A stretch of 64,000 nt of DNA from G963676095 sp963676095 (GCA_963676095.1 OY781040.1:496001-560000), one strand, 5' to 3'; shown: positions 1-9,690, counted from the first letter of the stretch. Numbers and translations are program-made. The notes: a model not told the origin generated them from the sequence alone.

Positions 1-376
1 GCATCTCTCCGGTTTCGTTGGCTATCAAAGAATTTTCAATTGAATAGGTTATCCTGAAATCGGTCTCGCGATGTTCGGAAACCGGGACCAGTTTTTTTGT
101 CTTCCGGTACTCATACAACATTTGGTTTCGAAGTGCCTTGGTAAGAAAGAACCTGAGATTGGCGACAGGCCTTTGTGCCTGCCTTTTTTTCAGTAAATCG
201 ACAAATAAATTCTGGATACAATCTTCAACAAGAAAACGATCGGACGAATATTTCATACCAAAATTGAGGAGCATGTCGAAAAACTCGAAATAAATGAAAG
301 ACAGGGCCTCATCGTCTCCTTCGATGAATTTTTGCCAAACATTCCGGTACAGATCTATTTTCCCATTGTCAAGCAT
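1..376 (-). CDS. ECF-type RNA polymerase sigma factor, N-terminal part (cut by window edge)
   Basis: Reading the minus strand from an ATG at 376 gives a frame open to the window edge, about 125 residues. It begins MLDNGKIDLYRNVWQKF and contains a region-2-like stretch (acidic FIEGDDEALSFIYFEFF, then DRFLVEDCIQNLFVDLLKK, matching the usual D-x-x-Q-x-x-F core that binds the RNA polymerase clamp and the -10 element). The DNA-binding region 4 would lie beyond base 1. An in-frame ATG at 415 would add 13 residues, but the 376 start fits the family better. Bacteroidota ECF factors of this size usually pair with FecR anti-sigma and SusC genes, which would lie outside the window. The family call is good; target genes are unknown. 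Confidence 0.75.
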   Translation of the reverse strand, partial: MLDNGKIDLYRNVWQKFIEGDDEALSFIYFEFFDMLLNFGMKYSSDRFLVEDCIQNLFVDLLKKRQAQRPVANLRFFLTKALRNQMLYEYRKTKKLVPVSEHRETDFRITYSIENSLIANETGEM

Positions 377-547
377 CCCCGGTTTACAATTTTTTAGGAC
401 GGCTAAAATACACATAATTCGGATATGAGTGAACATTAGTGTAAGTCATTTAAAATGATTGCAAACTCAATTGAATATCTGCTGATGTTTTGACTGAACT
501 ACCAGGTTACATTAAAAATAGAAATTGATGAGGGGGGCGTCCCTATG

Positions 548-705
548 CCTCGTATGGAGAGTCTCCATAGCCTCGTATGGAAGGTCTCCACAGCCTCGTA
601 TGGAAGGTCTCCACAGCCTCGTATGGAAGGTCCCCACAGCCGGGGATGGAGAGTCTCCACAGCCGGGGATGGAGCATCTCCACAGCCGGGGATGGAGCTC
701 CACAA
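548..705. repeat. Tandem array of about seven 23-bp repeats with palindromic cores
   Basis: Six full units (548-570, 571-593, 594-616, 617-639, 640-662, 663-685) and one shortened unit (686-705) follow one another without spacers. Units 1-4 start CCTCGTATGG and units 5-7 start CCGGGGATGG; the rest is GAGAGTCTCCACAG or a close variant. Unit 1 contains ATGGAGA-G-TCTCCAT, a perfect inverted repeat around one base, and the others keep TGGA...TCCA. The 23-bp period is not a multiple of three, so every frame stays open over it and produces spurious ORFs on both strands. The array lies between a sigma gene start and the end of the M16 protease gene. Confidence 0.85.
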
Positions 706-784
706 CCCGATAGCCTTAATTTATTACAGATATCCATGAGCTACCTGCCTGTTCCTGAACGTTGGAATGGTATTGGAAAGTATG

Positions 785-830
785 TAAATAAAAGAAAGGG
801 GGTGTCTAAAAAACAGAATTAGACATCCCC
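785..830 (-). terminator. Rho-independent terminator of the M16 protease operon
   Basis: GGGGGTGTCTA (798-808) can pair with TAGACATCCCC (820-830), giving an 11-bp stem with one G-U pair and a loop of 11 bases. Read on the minus strand, the stem is followed by a T-rich run (TTTCTTTTATTTA, 797-785). It begins 14 bases past the stop codon of the M16 gene. Confidence 0.8.
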
Positions 831-843
831 TCTCTGATTCGGT

Positions 844-3642
844 TTAATTGGCCTTTTCCGGCATCAGGACAAAACGGGCAAAGTTCTTTGTATTCAAATA
901 ACGCTTAGCCGCTTTTTGGATGTCTTTTGCCGAAAGCTTTTCGAACAATGAATCGGAAGAAAGCAATTGTTTCAGATCTTCGTCAGACTGGACTTGTCCG
1001 GAAAGATAGGAAAGCCAGAATCCGTTTGTTTTCCGGCCGGTCTCTTCCTGTCGTTTTGCTTCGCTGATGTACTTTGTAAAATCTTCTTCACTGGGGCCCT
1101 CCTGCCGGAGCTTGTGTATTTCATCCAGGGTAGCGTTCACCAGTTTGTCAACATTGGCAGGAGAACAACCGAACGAAATATAAAAGCCATACCGGCTTTC
1201 CGGGTACTTCACGGTTACTGCATTTACTCCAGGCGTATAGACCCCGCCTTCCTGTTCGCGCAGGCGTTCAAGCAGGTGAAACTTCAGAATTTCGCCCAGC
1301 GCGCTCATCCGTAGATTATTTTCCGGATTGAACTGATAATCACCGCTGATGATAAGCTGAACGGTAGCTTTGTCCTCCGAACCTTTATAAACGGTCTTTT
1401 CAATTCTTCCTTTCGGAATATGAATGCCCAGATCTTTGAAATGTTCTTTTTTTCCTCCGGAAGGCAACGAACCAATATACTTTTCAAGCAAGGGACGAAT
1501 GGAGTCCGGCTGAAAGTTTCCAACAAAGAAAAAGGTAAAATCGCCGGCATTGGCAAACCGTTCCTTATAAAACCGGGAACATTTATCCAGGTCTACAGCA
1601 TCGAGCTTCTCTTCAGTCGGGCCGGTACTGCGGGGATTATAATTGCTGAGGATTCCGGCAATCGTATCGGAAAACACATTTTGCGGACTGCTGTACCTTC
1701 CGCTTATGGCAACCCGGGAACGGCGGATAATATTGTTGAAAACGGTCGTGTCTTTTCGCGGGGCAGTAAAATAGAGATAAACCAGTTGCAAGGCCGTTTC
1801 CAGATCGCTTGTCGTGCTGCTCCCGGAGATCCCTTCTGAAATATCGCTGATGAACGGGGAGACGGACACTTGTTTTCCGCTCAAAAGTTTTGGCAGTTGG
1901 AGGGGGCCGGCATTCCCCAAACCACAAGCAGTCAGAATGCCGGTCGCATTGGCTATCGACTGGTAATCCTGATCCGGGTAAAGCGAAGTTCCCCCCGGGC
2001 TGTAAGCTGAAAAAAGGACCTGGTTGTTCCTGTAGTTTGTTGGTTTGAGCAACACGTTTACGCCATTGCTTAAAGTCATCTCTGTAACCCCCAGACCGGC
2101 AATACTGTCTTCTTTTACGACAGGGCCGGGTTCCGGCTGTTTTTCCATCAGGCTGATACCAGCCGCCGGATCTTTATAGGCTGCTATGCCGGCCTTTTCG
2201 GCAGTTGTCATCCATTGTTCAATGTCTTCTTCAGTGGGAAGCGAATCTTTCTGTATTTCAGGCGCCATGACAATGATATCCCTGTTTTTACCGGTAACCA
2301 TCCCGTTCATGAATGTCTTAAATTCAGGCAGGGCAATGCTGCTCAAAGATTCTTTCACCAGTTCATATTCCTTGTCAATTCCCGGGGCGGCAATACCTGA
2401 CAGGAAATGGCTCTGATACTCGTTAGCAAAAGCGGCAGACGTGCGTTTATCTTTTTCACGCAGCATGGTTTCGAATGAGCTGAGGTAGTTTGTCTTTGCC
2501 CGGTCAAATTCACTTTGGGTAAAGCCATCTCTTTTGATGCGTACAATTTCTTCCCAGATTTCCGTAAAACCTTTTTGCAGTTTTCCGGGCTGGGCCTGTA
2601 CCTGAACTGAAAACAGGTCGAGTCCGCCCATGAACGAAGAGATACCTGCGCCCGCGTTTAAGAAGGGAGGCTCCGGTTTTTGGGATAATTCGCCCAGCCT
2701 CGCTGAAAGCATCATGTTGAAAAGTTGCCTGACAATAGCGGCCCGGTATTCTTCCCTGGTTCTGAGAATAAATTGAGGCCGTTTATAAGCGACCATCACC
2801 GTTGATTCGGAAAGTTCGGGATCGGTCAGGGCGAGATACTGGTTTTTGCCTTTAAGTTCAACGCTGTATTCCTCCCTTTTCCGGGGATTCGCAGGCATTT
2901 TTAAATCGGAGAATAATTGTTTAACCATTCTCTCTGTTTGGTCTGCGTCAATATCGCCAACGACAATCAGCGCCTGCAGGTCGGGACGGTACCAGTCGTG
3001 GTAAAACTGACGGATTGTTTCCGGCCTGAAGTTTTCGAGAATATCCTTTTTTCCAATAGGTATCCGGTCGGCATAGCGGGAATGGTTGAGCAATACCGGC
3101 AGGTATTTATCCTGGAGGCGTTGGGACGCCCCTTTGTGCAGGCGCATCTCTTCCAGCACCACACCGCGTTCTGCATCAATTTCGTCCGGATCCAGCGTGG
3201 CATCCTGCGCCCAGTCGCGCATAATCTGTAAGCCATTTTTGTACAGCTCAGGGGCATCGGTCGGGATGGGCAACTGGTAAACAGTATTGTCAAAACTGGT
3301 AGCTGCATTCAGGTCGGCACCAAAACGGACACCTGATTTTTGCAGATATTCAACCAACGAATTTTTCGGAAAATGTTTGGTCCCGTTGAAACTCATGTGT
3401 TCCATAAAGTGGGCCAGACCTTGCTGGTCGTCGTTTTCAAGGACGGAACCAGCTTTACAGACCAGGTAAAGGACTGCGCGGTTTTGTGGTTCGCGATTTT
3501 CGCGAATGTAGTAGGTAAATCCATTATCAAGCCTGCCGTAGCGCACAAGGCTATCGAGCGGCAACGGTGTTTGCGACATCGAAACGGATGTGACAAACAA
3601 AAAAAAGAACAGGAATTTTAATGTCAATTTTGATTTTTTCAT
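844..3642 (-). CDS. M16 family (insulinase/pitrilysin-like) zinc metalloprotease, secreted
   Basis: A 932-residue protein with an N-terminal signal peptide (residues 1-23, KFLFFFLFVTSVSMSQ) that should send it to the periplasm. The inverted zinc motif HFMEH sits at residues 78-82, with the third zinc ligand expected about 76 residues later at Glu158 (DAERGVVLEE). Length and layout match the two-repeat M16B proteins: an active N-terminal half and an inactive C-terminal half, each with two M16 domains, folding into a clam-shell that degrades short peptides. It is the last gene of the co-directional run that begins with the sigma/FecR/SusCD genes and is followed by an intrinsic terminator. M16 proteases are often found near SusCD-type systems in this phylum, where they may process imported peptides; that role is inferred. 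Confidence 0.9.
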   Translation of the reverse strand: MKKSKLTLKFLFFFLFVTSVSMSQTPLPLDSLVRYGRLDNGFTYYIRENREPQNRAVLYLVCKAGSVLENDDQQGLAHFMEHMSFNGTKHFPKNSLVEYLQKSGVRFGADLNAATSFDNTVYQLPIPTDAPELYKNGLQIMRDWAQDATLDPDEIDAERGVVLEEMRLHKGASQRLQDKYLPVLLNHSRYADRIPIGKKDILENFRPETIRQFYHDWYRPDLQALIVVGDIDADQTERMVKQLFSDLKMPANPRKREEYSVELKGKNQYLALTDPELSESTVMVAYKRPQFILRTREEYRAAIVRQLFNMMLSARLGELSQKPEPPFLNAGAGISSFMGGLDLFSVQVQAQPGKLQKGFTEIWEEIVRIKRDGFTQSEFDRAKTNYLSSFETMLREKDKRTSAAFANEYQSHFLSGIAAPGIDKEYELVKESLSSIALPEFKTFMNGMVTGKNRDIIVMAPEIQKDSLPTEEDIEQWMTTAEKAGIAAYKDPAAGISLMEKQPEPGPVVKEDSIAGLGVTEMTLSNGVNVLLKPTNYRNNQVLFSAYSPGGTSLYPDQDYQSIANATGILTACGLGNAGPLQLPKLLSGKQVSVSPFISDISEGISGSSTTSDLETALQLVYLYFTAPRKDTTVFNNIIRRSRVAISGRYSSPQNVFSDTIAGILSNYNPRSTGPTEEKLDAVDLDKCSRFYKERFANAGDFTFFFVGNFQPDSIRPLLEKYIGSLPSGGKKEHFKDLGIHIPKGRIEKTVYKGSEDKATVQLIISGDYQFNPENNLRMSALGEILKFHLLERLREQEGGVYTPGVNAVTVKYPESRYGFYISFGCSPANVDKLVNATLDEIHKLRQEGPSEEDFTKYISEAKRQEETGRKTNGFWLSYLSGQVQSDEDLKQLLSSDSLFEKLSAKDIQKAAKRYLNTKNFARFVLMPEKAN

Positions 3643-3757
3643 GTTATATTATATCTGTATAATTATCTGTTTTCTCCATGTAAAAAGCTCATTATCCTAC
3701 CTTACCGGCGACATACGGAATGTGCCTTTCTGCCTTGTAACAGGCTATTCTGTATCG

Positions 3758-6427
3758 TCAGACTGTCTGGCAGAAGTCAAGGATCCTTTCATTTTTAATA
3801 ATCATCATTCCATGCCGGTCGCTGCTGATCCCTTCTTTTGCACGATAAGTATAAACCGGCATTTCCCCTTTCATTTCAGTTGGCATACAGGTAAAATGAA
3901 TATGCCCGGAGTGTTTCTTCAACGCTTCACCAACCTCCACAATGTGGGTCGAGATGATAAAAAAACAGTTTTCGTGCCCGGTAAACGCTTCAGAAATAGC
4001 CAGCGTGGCATCATAGGCGTCTTTGACATTCGTTCCTTTGAACAGTTCATCAAAAATTACGACCAGGTTTTTAGGTGAACTAACCTCCTTGGCAATATTT
4101 TTTACCCGGAGTACTTCAGCATAGAAATGACTGTAGCCCAGGTCCAGGTTATCAGAAACATTAATAGAAGTATAAATGCCGTCTTTCACCGAAAATGACA
4201 TGGACCTGGCAGGCACCGGAAACCCCATATGCGCCAGGTAGGTGCATATAGCAAAGGTCTTCATGAACGTCGATTTACCGGCCATGTTGGCCCCGGTCAG
4301 GAAAATGATATTGCTGGCGGCATCCAGTTGAACAGAATTCGGGACCGCTTTATCCAGACACGGGTGGAACCCTTCGTCAATATTCAGGCTGTTTTTCCCG
4401 GCAGGTAGGGCCTGCGCGTAACAAAAACCCTTTTCCCGCGATACCCGGGATACCGCAATGTAAACATCAATGGCATACATCAACTGCATGACCGTTTTCA
4501 TCCCGCCCTGCAGTTGTGAACGTAAAAAGTAATCGTACTGCAGGGTTTGCAGAAAAGAAAAGTCTTTGCCTGTATCCGTACGGATCAGCCCGCTGAGCTT
4601 TTTACTGTTGAAAATTTGTTGCACTTCCTTCAGATCTGCGGACAGGGGATTTTCAGGGTCGTCTTTCAGCAACCGGTCAACAAACAATTTTAATTTTTGC
4701 AACAGACAGACAGAAGCTTTGAGCCCTGCGTCAATTAACTCATGCTCCTGCTTCAGCCCCATTGCGTAAAGCATTTTGCGGCGTATTCCCTGGATTGCCG
4801 CCGCAAACAGGTTGGAAACGCGACCACCCAACAAGTAATTTTCAGTCGCGTCCAGTATTTCCTTCTCAACAGGGAACGCCAAGGCTTTATCCTGAAAAAA
4901 ATGAAAGATACGGGTTCGTTGATTGATTTCCAACGGATCGTTAAGCGGTTGCCGGAACATGGATTCCAGTAACCGTTCACCGCCAGACGTTTTTGTCTGA
5001 TTAAGCAGGCTAAAGACAGAGTCTCGTTTAAACTTTCCCTGCAGGTTCAGGTCATCAAGGGTTTGTTTGTCCGTAACAAAAGACGAAGCCATTTTGGGTT
5101 CAGGCGAACTTCTCAGAATGTCGATAATGCCTTCGTTATTGATGATCACCATCCCGTGCCGGTCAGCGGTTATCCCCTTTTCCAGCCGGTAACTATAAAC
5201 AGGTTTGTTATCTTGCATGCGCGTTGGCAGGTATAAAAACTGGATATTGCGGCAAACACCTTTCAATTCTTCCCCAGCCTCAATAATATGCGTTGAAATA
5301 AGGAAGGTACATCCATGTGTCCGGGCAAATGCTGTCGTGAGGGCAACAGTAGCGTCATACGCGTCTTTTACATTCGTTCCGCGGAACAACTCATCGAAAA
5401 TGACAAACAGTTTTTGGGATTGGGCAAGCTGCCGGGTTACCTTTTTAACACGTCTGACTTCTGCATAAAAGTGGCTGTAGCCCATCCCGATATTATCAGG
5501 AAGATTGATTGTCGTGAACAAGCCTTCCATCACAGAAAACTCCATGCTCCCGGCAGGAACCGGAAATCCGAGGTGAGCCAGGAAGACAGCGATTCCCATC
5601 GATTTCATGAAGGTTGATTTTCCGGCCATGTTCGCTCCTGTCAGGAAGATGATGTTGCTGTTTTCAGTAACCGATACATCATTGTCAACCGCCTTTTCGA
5701 GCAGAGGATGGTAAACGCCTTCAATTTTCAGAATATGCTCATTCGCTGCCTTAGCTACCGGGAAGACGAACTGCCGTTCGGTGGCAACTTTTGCAACCGT
5801 CAGGTAAACATCCAGTTGGTAGATCCGGGATAAAAGTTTCAGTAACGAATCTTTTTTCTTAAATCGCAATAGCTTGTCCTGAGCCGCTTTTTTTTCATAA
5901 GCCGGATTTTTTCGTGCCGGATCGTTCATGATTTCCTGCAGGCCTTCGTCATTCAGTAATTCCTGCATTGCATCTATTTCCGGCATAAATGGCCGGTCGT
6001 TTCCACCCATCAGTTTTTCAATAAACAACCGGGAGGCTTCGAGAATATCAATAATAACGGTAATGCCTTTTACAATCTCCCGGTAATCCGTATCAGCCCC
6101 GACCATGTTATTGAAGATGCGTTCCATTTTTCTGCCGCCGGCACCGAGTCGGCTCCGTTCATCGTCGTTTTGCAAGTAGTGTTCCGCCGCATCGAACCAT
6201 TCTTCCTTAAACGGGAAGCCAATATTTTTGTTTTGAAAGAACCTGACCGTACGGCTTCGGGCGTTTATGGCATCCTGACCGGAAAGGGGATACCGGAACA
6301 TTTGTTCCAGGATATCGCCGCCTCCCCGTGTATGGGTTACATTGAAAATGCCAAACACCGATTCGCGCCCCTTTTTGTCAAAAAGGGCCAGGTCGTTAAA
6401 TGTTTGCTGATCAATAAAAAAACTCAT
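3758..6427 (-). CDS. Tandem-duplicated MutS-like ATPase (two MutS core/ATPase units in one chain)
   Basis: The ATG at 6427 (MSFFIDQQTFNDL) lies 2 bases past the stop codon of the upstream permease gene, so I prefer it over a longer frame that would overlap that gene by 69 bases. The product is 889 residues built of two similar halves, residues 1-445 and 446-889. Each half has a helical MutS core region and a complete MutS ATPase: Walker A GANMAGKST (264-272 in the first half), Walker B VIFDELFRGTN and VIFDELFKGTN, then the STHI switch. The mismatch-reading and connector domains of true MutS are absent, and so is the Smr nuclease of MutS2. MutS ATPases work as dimers, so the fusion could form a dimer within one chain. 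It probably acts on DNA or as a cytoplasmic ATPase, but its role is unknown. Confidence 0.85.
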   Translation of the reverse strand: MSFFIDQQTFNDLALFDKKGRESVFGIFNVTHTRGGGDILEQMFRYPLSGQDAINARSRTVRFFQNKNIGFPFKEEWFDAAEHYLQNDDERSRLGAGGRKMERIFNNMVGADTDYREIVKGITVIIDILEASRLFIEKLMGGNDRPFMPEIDAMQELLNDEGLQEIMNDPARKNPAYEKKAAQDKLLRFKKKDSLLKLLSRIYQLDVYLTVAKVATERQFVFPVAKAANEHILKIEGVYHPLLEKAVDNDVSVTENSNIIFLTGANMAGKSTFMKSMGIAVFLAHLGFPVPAGSMEFSVMEGLFTTINLPDNIGMGYSHFYAEVRRVKKVTRQLAQSQKLFVIFDELFRGTNVKDAYDATVALTTAFARTHGCTFLISTHIIEAGEELKGVCRNIQFLYLPTRMQDNKPVYSYRLEKGITADRHGMVIINNEGIIDILRSSPEPKMASSFVTDKQTLDDLNLQGKFKRDSVFSLLNQTKTSGGERLLESMFRQPLNDPLEINQRTRIFHFFQDKALAFPVEKEILDATENYLLGGRVSNLFAAAIQGIRRKMLYAMGLKQEHELIDAGLKASVCLLQKLKLFVDRLLKDDPENPLSADLKEVQQIFNSKKLSGLIRTDTGKDFSFLQTLQYDYFLRSQLQGGMKTVMQLMYAIDVYIAVSRVSREKGFCYAQALPAGKNSLNIDEGFHPCLDKAVPNSVQLDAASNIIFLTGANMAGKSTFMKTFAICTYLAHMGFPVPARSMSFSVKDGIYTSINVSDNLDLGYSHFYAEVLRVKNIAKEVSSPKNLVVIFDELFKGTNVKDAYDATLAISEAFTGHENCFFIISTHIVEVGEALKKHSGHIHFTCMPTEMKGEMPVYTYRAKEGISSDRHGMMIIKNERILDFCQTV

Positions 6428-6429
6428 GA

Positions 6430-8727
6430 TTATCTGCCTTTCCTCCTGATCCAGATTACAACACCAATAACAATGAGTATACCGGGAAGTCCCCATTTGA
6501 AGAACGGGTCGAAGAAGTGCCAGGCTTTTACGCCAATCTTTAGTGACGTATCAATCGGGTCCGGATGACGCAGGTCAACAGGGACCTCTCCATCAGATAG
6601 CCAGGAAAATGCAGCCGCGACCATCGAATAATTAGCTGTTTCCACGCCATTTCGTCGCAATCCCAGTTCGCGGTTACTGAGCCAGTCGGCATCGCCGCAA
6701 ACGATCATTTTTTGTTGTTTGCCTTTTACCCTCCGGGACATCGCGATGATGGCGGGGTATGAACCTTCTTTCTCTCCGGTCTGAGGATCAAGACGGACCG
6801 AGTCTGTTTCGAAATCGGTTGTTTCCAACTCGTTCCAGTATCCGGCTGAGTCCGTTTGAAACAAGACATTGACATCAAATCCTTTGTCCTTTGCGTCAGC
6901 ATAATCCAGCGCAGTCGTGCCGGGCATACTGATAAACGCCTGAAAACGACGCATGTCGTTCAGGTAGAACGATGAATCTGCTGCTGCTTTCGTCGGGGGG
7001 AGCAACAGCAGGTCTTTCTGAAATATCGATTTTTCTTTTACCAGCCGTCCCGGCAAAAACTGTACCCCCAATGATCTGGTTATTTCATTCAGTTCAGCCT
7101 GACTGCCAGGTTCACCGGTAATCAGGAGGTTATCACCTCTGTTGATAAAACTGGCCAGGTTTTCCTTCTGCGGTTCTGTAAATTTATTTTTCGGGTCGGC
7201 GATAAACAAGATCCGGATATCCGCAGGGACCGGTTTATCAAGCGAGACCGTTTTAAAATCGACCCCCTGGTTAAGCATCGAATAGCGAAATGTTTTTTCG
7301 CCGGCCATCATGGTGTAGTTGCGGTCCTGCAAGCCCTCAACCGACCGTTCCCCCTGACCGCTTACAAAACCAACAACCGGCAGTTTCATGACAAGCCGTT
7401 TGATTGCAGCCGAGGTTTCCGATTCTGAAGGGTTCCTTATCATATCGTCGAAAATGCGGAGGAACGTCTTTTGCCCGTTTCCGCGTTCAAGTACTCTCAC
7501 GAAGCGAAAGTTTTCATCTTCCAGGTTGATCTCTTTGCTGATTGAATCGTACGGAAGAATGTCAAAATTCCAGTCATTCAATTCTTTTAGCGTATCGACC
7601 AGTTGCTTTTCGGTCAAATCCGGGAATTGCCTTGTCAGTTGCGGGTTTTCCGTACGTTTATAGTAATAGGTATATTCCATTTTTATTTCCGGTTTAAACC
7701 GGATGTAGTTTTCAAAAAGTTTGAAGTCTGACTTATAGGAAGTGGGAAGGGCAATATAAACCGTTGGATCGAGTACATTATTATAGGCGTGAATGGTAAA
7801 ACTACCGTCGAGTTTTGATACGATTTTCTGGCTGCTTACAGAAAGCGTATTCAACTTACTGTAGGTTGAATCGTAGTACTTTTTAAATGCCGGTTTTGCA
7901 CTGAAGTAGCCCAACCCGGCAGCAGCAATGCAAACCACAGCATACCGGCCCAGGGTTTTTAGCCAGTGGATCTTTTGCCTGTTTGCATTCAGCCTGATGA
8001 TACTCAGAAACAAGAACAGGCTGATGATGATCAGAAAGTACAGCACGTCTTCGCTTGTGATCAGACCGGAAATGAAGCTCCCGCTACGGCCAAAAAGAGA
8101 CAGCCAGTAAGTAACATCCCTGATAAAGTCGATATCCTGGCCAACATTCCCCACATAATTCAACAGGGCAAGAATGCTTAATGTTCCGATTGCTGCAACA
8201 ATGTTGTAAGAAGTTAGCGAGGACATGAACAGGCCGATTGCGGCGTAAGCGCAAATCAACAAATAAATACCCAGCAGGCAGGTCAGGATAAAGGGGATTT
8301 CGGCATGGTTAATTGTCAGCATTCCGAAGACGCCCCAGATAGCCAGAACGCCCACCATAATCAGCCCGAAAATCATCAGAGAAAGGTATTTTCCCAGGAT
8401 GATCTGTGTATTTTTTACCGGAGAGGAGTATAGCAGTTTAATAGAACCGCTTCCTAATTCCCGGCTTACAATGTTCATCGTTAAGAGTGGAATATAGAGA
8501 TAGACGTAGGAGAGCACTTTTGAGAATACGCCTCCCCAGCCGGCATACGTAAAGATGGTTGCCTGGTGCAGCGGATACCCCATCTGCTGTACCCTAACCT
8601 GACCGCTGAACGAACCGGTAAAAACGGCTGCCGACTGAAATGTGAATATAACCAGGATAAGCCAGGCTACCGGAGAATAAAACAAAACCTTTAATTCGGT
8701 TTTTGCTATGTTATAAATTGTTTTCAT
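6430..8727 (-). CDS. GldF-GldG-like fusion: ABC-2 permease joined to a GldG-type auxiliary domain
   Basis: A 765-residue inner-membrane protein. Residues 1-245 form an ABC-2 permease with about six membrane segments, starting with YSPVAWLILVIFTFQSA. Residues 260-740 form a GldG/ABC-associated domain, probably periplasmic, with a GDNLLITGEPG loop, and a last membrane segment (WGLPGILIVIGVVIWIRR) lies at the C-terminus. In gliding Bacteroidota GldF and GldG are separate proteins working with GldA; fused versions are common in non-gliding members. The ATPase gene lies 48 bases upstream and should supply the energy. Substrate is unknown. The downstream MutS-like gene starts 2 bases after the stop, so the two are probably translated together. 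Confidence 0.85.
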   Translation of the reverse strand: MKTIYNIAKTELKVLFYSPVAWLILVIFTFQSAAVFTGSFSGQVRVQQMGYPLHQATIFTYAGWGGVFSKVLSYVYLYIPLLTMNIVSRELGSGSIKLLYSSPVKNTQIILGKYLSLMIFGLIMVGVLAIWGVFGMLTINHAEIPFILTCLLGIYLLICAYAAIGLFMSSLTSYNIVAAIGTLSILALLNYVGNVGQDIDFIRDVTYWLSLFGRSGSFISGLITSEDVLYFLIIISLFLFLSIIRLNANRQKIHWLKTLGRYAVVCIAAAGLGYFSAKPAFKKYYDSTYSKLNTLSVSSQKIVSKLDGSFTIHAYNNVLDPTVYIALPTSYKSDFKLFENYIRFKPEIKMEYTYYYKRTENPQLTRQFPDLTEKQLVDTLKELNDWNFDILPYDSISKEINLEDENFRFVRVLERGNGQKTFLRIFDDMIRNPSESETSAAIKRLVMKLPVVGFVSGQGERSVEGLQDRNYTMMAGEKTFRYSMLNQGVDFKTVSLDKPVPADIRILFIADPKNKFTEPQKENLASFINRGDNLLITGEPGSQAELNEITRSLGVQFLPGRLVKEKSIFQKDLLLLPPTKAAADSSFYLNDMRRFQAFISMPGTTALDYADAKDKGFDVNVLFQTDSAGYWNELETTDFETDSVRLDPQTGEKEGSYPAIIAMSRRVKGKQQKMIVCGDADWLSNRELGLRRNGVETANYSMVAAAFSWLSDGEVPVDLRHPDPIDTSLKIGVKAWHFFDPFFKWGLPGILIVIGVVIWIRRKGR

Positions 8728-8775
8728 TTATGTGATTATGAGCAATAATTCTGCTTGATTTAAATTTTGCTTGCG

Positions 8776-9690
8776 TTATTTTGTCAGTTCGGCAAAAATT
8801 GTTTCCAGTGAGTTTTTCTCCTGGACAATTTCAATCAGGCGCCATTTTTTTGCCACGCTTGTTTCAACCAGGTGCTCAATCACATCCTGATCAGAAAAGT
8901 GCAACCGGTATCTGAAACCGCCAAGTTCCTCTGCTTTTTCAATTCCGGGAACAGCGAGCAATTCGCCGGCAGAAGGAGCTGCGACCAACGAAACGGTCAG
9001 GGTATTGGGTACAATCAGGTTGTCGAACTCATCCAGAGAGCCGGAGAAGATCATACTCCCTTCCTTAATCATCCAAATGTGGTCGCAAAGGGCCTGGACT
9101 TCCTGCAGGATGTGGGTAGACAGGATAACCGTCCGTTCTTCCGCAATTTCCTTAATGATTTTTCGTACTTCAATGATTTGATTCGGGTCAAGCCCGTTTG
9201 TCGGTTCGTCCAATACGACCAGGTCGGGTTTATGAATAATGGCCTGAGCAATTCCCACGCGCTGCTGGTAGCCACCGGAAAGGTTACTAATCAGGCGTTT
9301 ACCGAAATGTTTAATGCCGCATTTATCCATTACTTCGTCAACGGCGGTTTTAATGACTGACTGGTCCATCAGTCTCATGTTTGCCGAGAAGTTCAGGAAT
9401 TCCTCGACGGTCAGGTTGCTTTGTAACGGCGGTTTTTGAGGTAAGAACCCGATATGCTTTTTGGCTTCCGCGGGATATTTCTCCAGACTAATCCCCTTGA
9501 TGTAAACTTCACCAAGCGATTGTTTAAGTACGCCACAAATGATGTTCATAATGGTTGACTTACCTGCGCCATTGGCCCCAAGCAATCCGTAGATTCCATT
9601 CCTGGCGAGGTCAAAATTAATATCGCGTACGGCCCATTGTACGCTATACCGGTGGGACAAATCCCTTACTTTTACTATTGATCCATTCAT
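8776..9690 (-). CDS. ABC transporter ATP-binding protein (GldA/NatA-like)
   Basis: A 304-residue nucleotide-binding subunit. It has Walker A GANGAGKST (about 38-46), signature LSGGYQQRVG, Walker B VVLDEPTNGLDP and the switch histidine in LSTHILQEV. The C-terminal 80 residues form the extra domain typical of GldA, CcmA and NatA-type ATPases that drive ABC-2 permeases. Its partner is the GldFG-like permease immediately downstream on the same strand, and together they make an exporter. The 257-base gap to the upstream susD gene leaves open whether it has its own promoter or is read through from the SusCD operon. Confidence 0.9.
   Translation of the reverse strand: MNGSIVKVRDLSHRYSVQWAVRDINFDLARNGIYGLLGANGAGKSTIMNIICGVLKQSLGEVYIKGISLEKYPAEAKKHIGFLPQKPPLQSNLTVEEFLNFSANMRLMDQSVIKTAVDEVMDKCGIKHFGKRLISNLSGGYQQRVGIAQAIIHKPDLVVLDEPTNGLDPNQIIEVRKIIKEIAEERTVILSTHILQEVQALCDHIWMIKEGSMIFSGSLDEFDNLIVPNTLTVSLVAAPSAGELLAVPGIEKAEELGGFRYRLHFSDQDVIEHLVETSVAKKWRLIEIVQEKNSLETIFAELTK

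Noticed and set aside
548..705. CRISPR array
   Set aside because: Units are contiguous with no spacers, and no cas genes are in the window.
499..822. Several overlapping 60-80 residue frames across the 23-bp array
   Set aside because: They exist on both strands because the repeat period shifts the frame and keeps stops out; composition is repetitive and no start signal or homology is seen.
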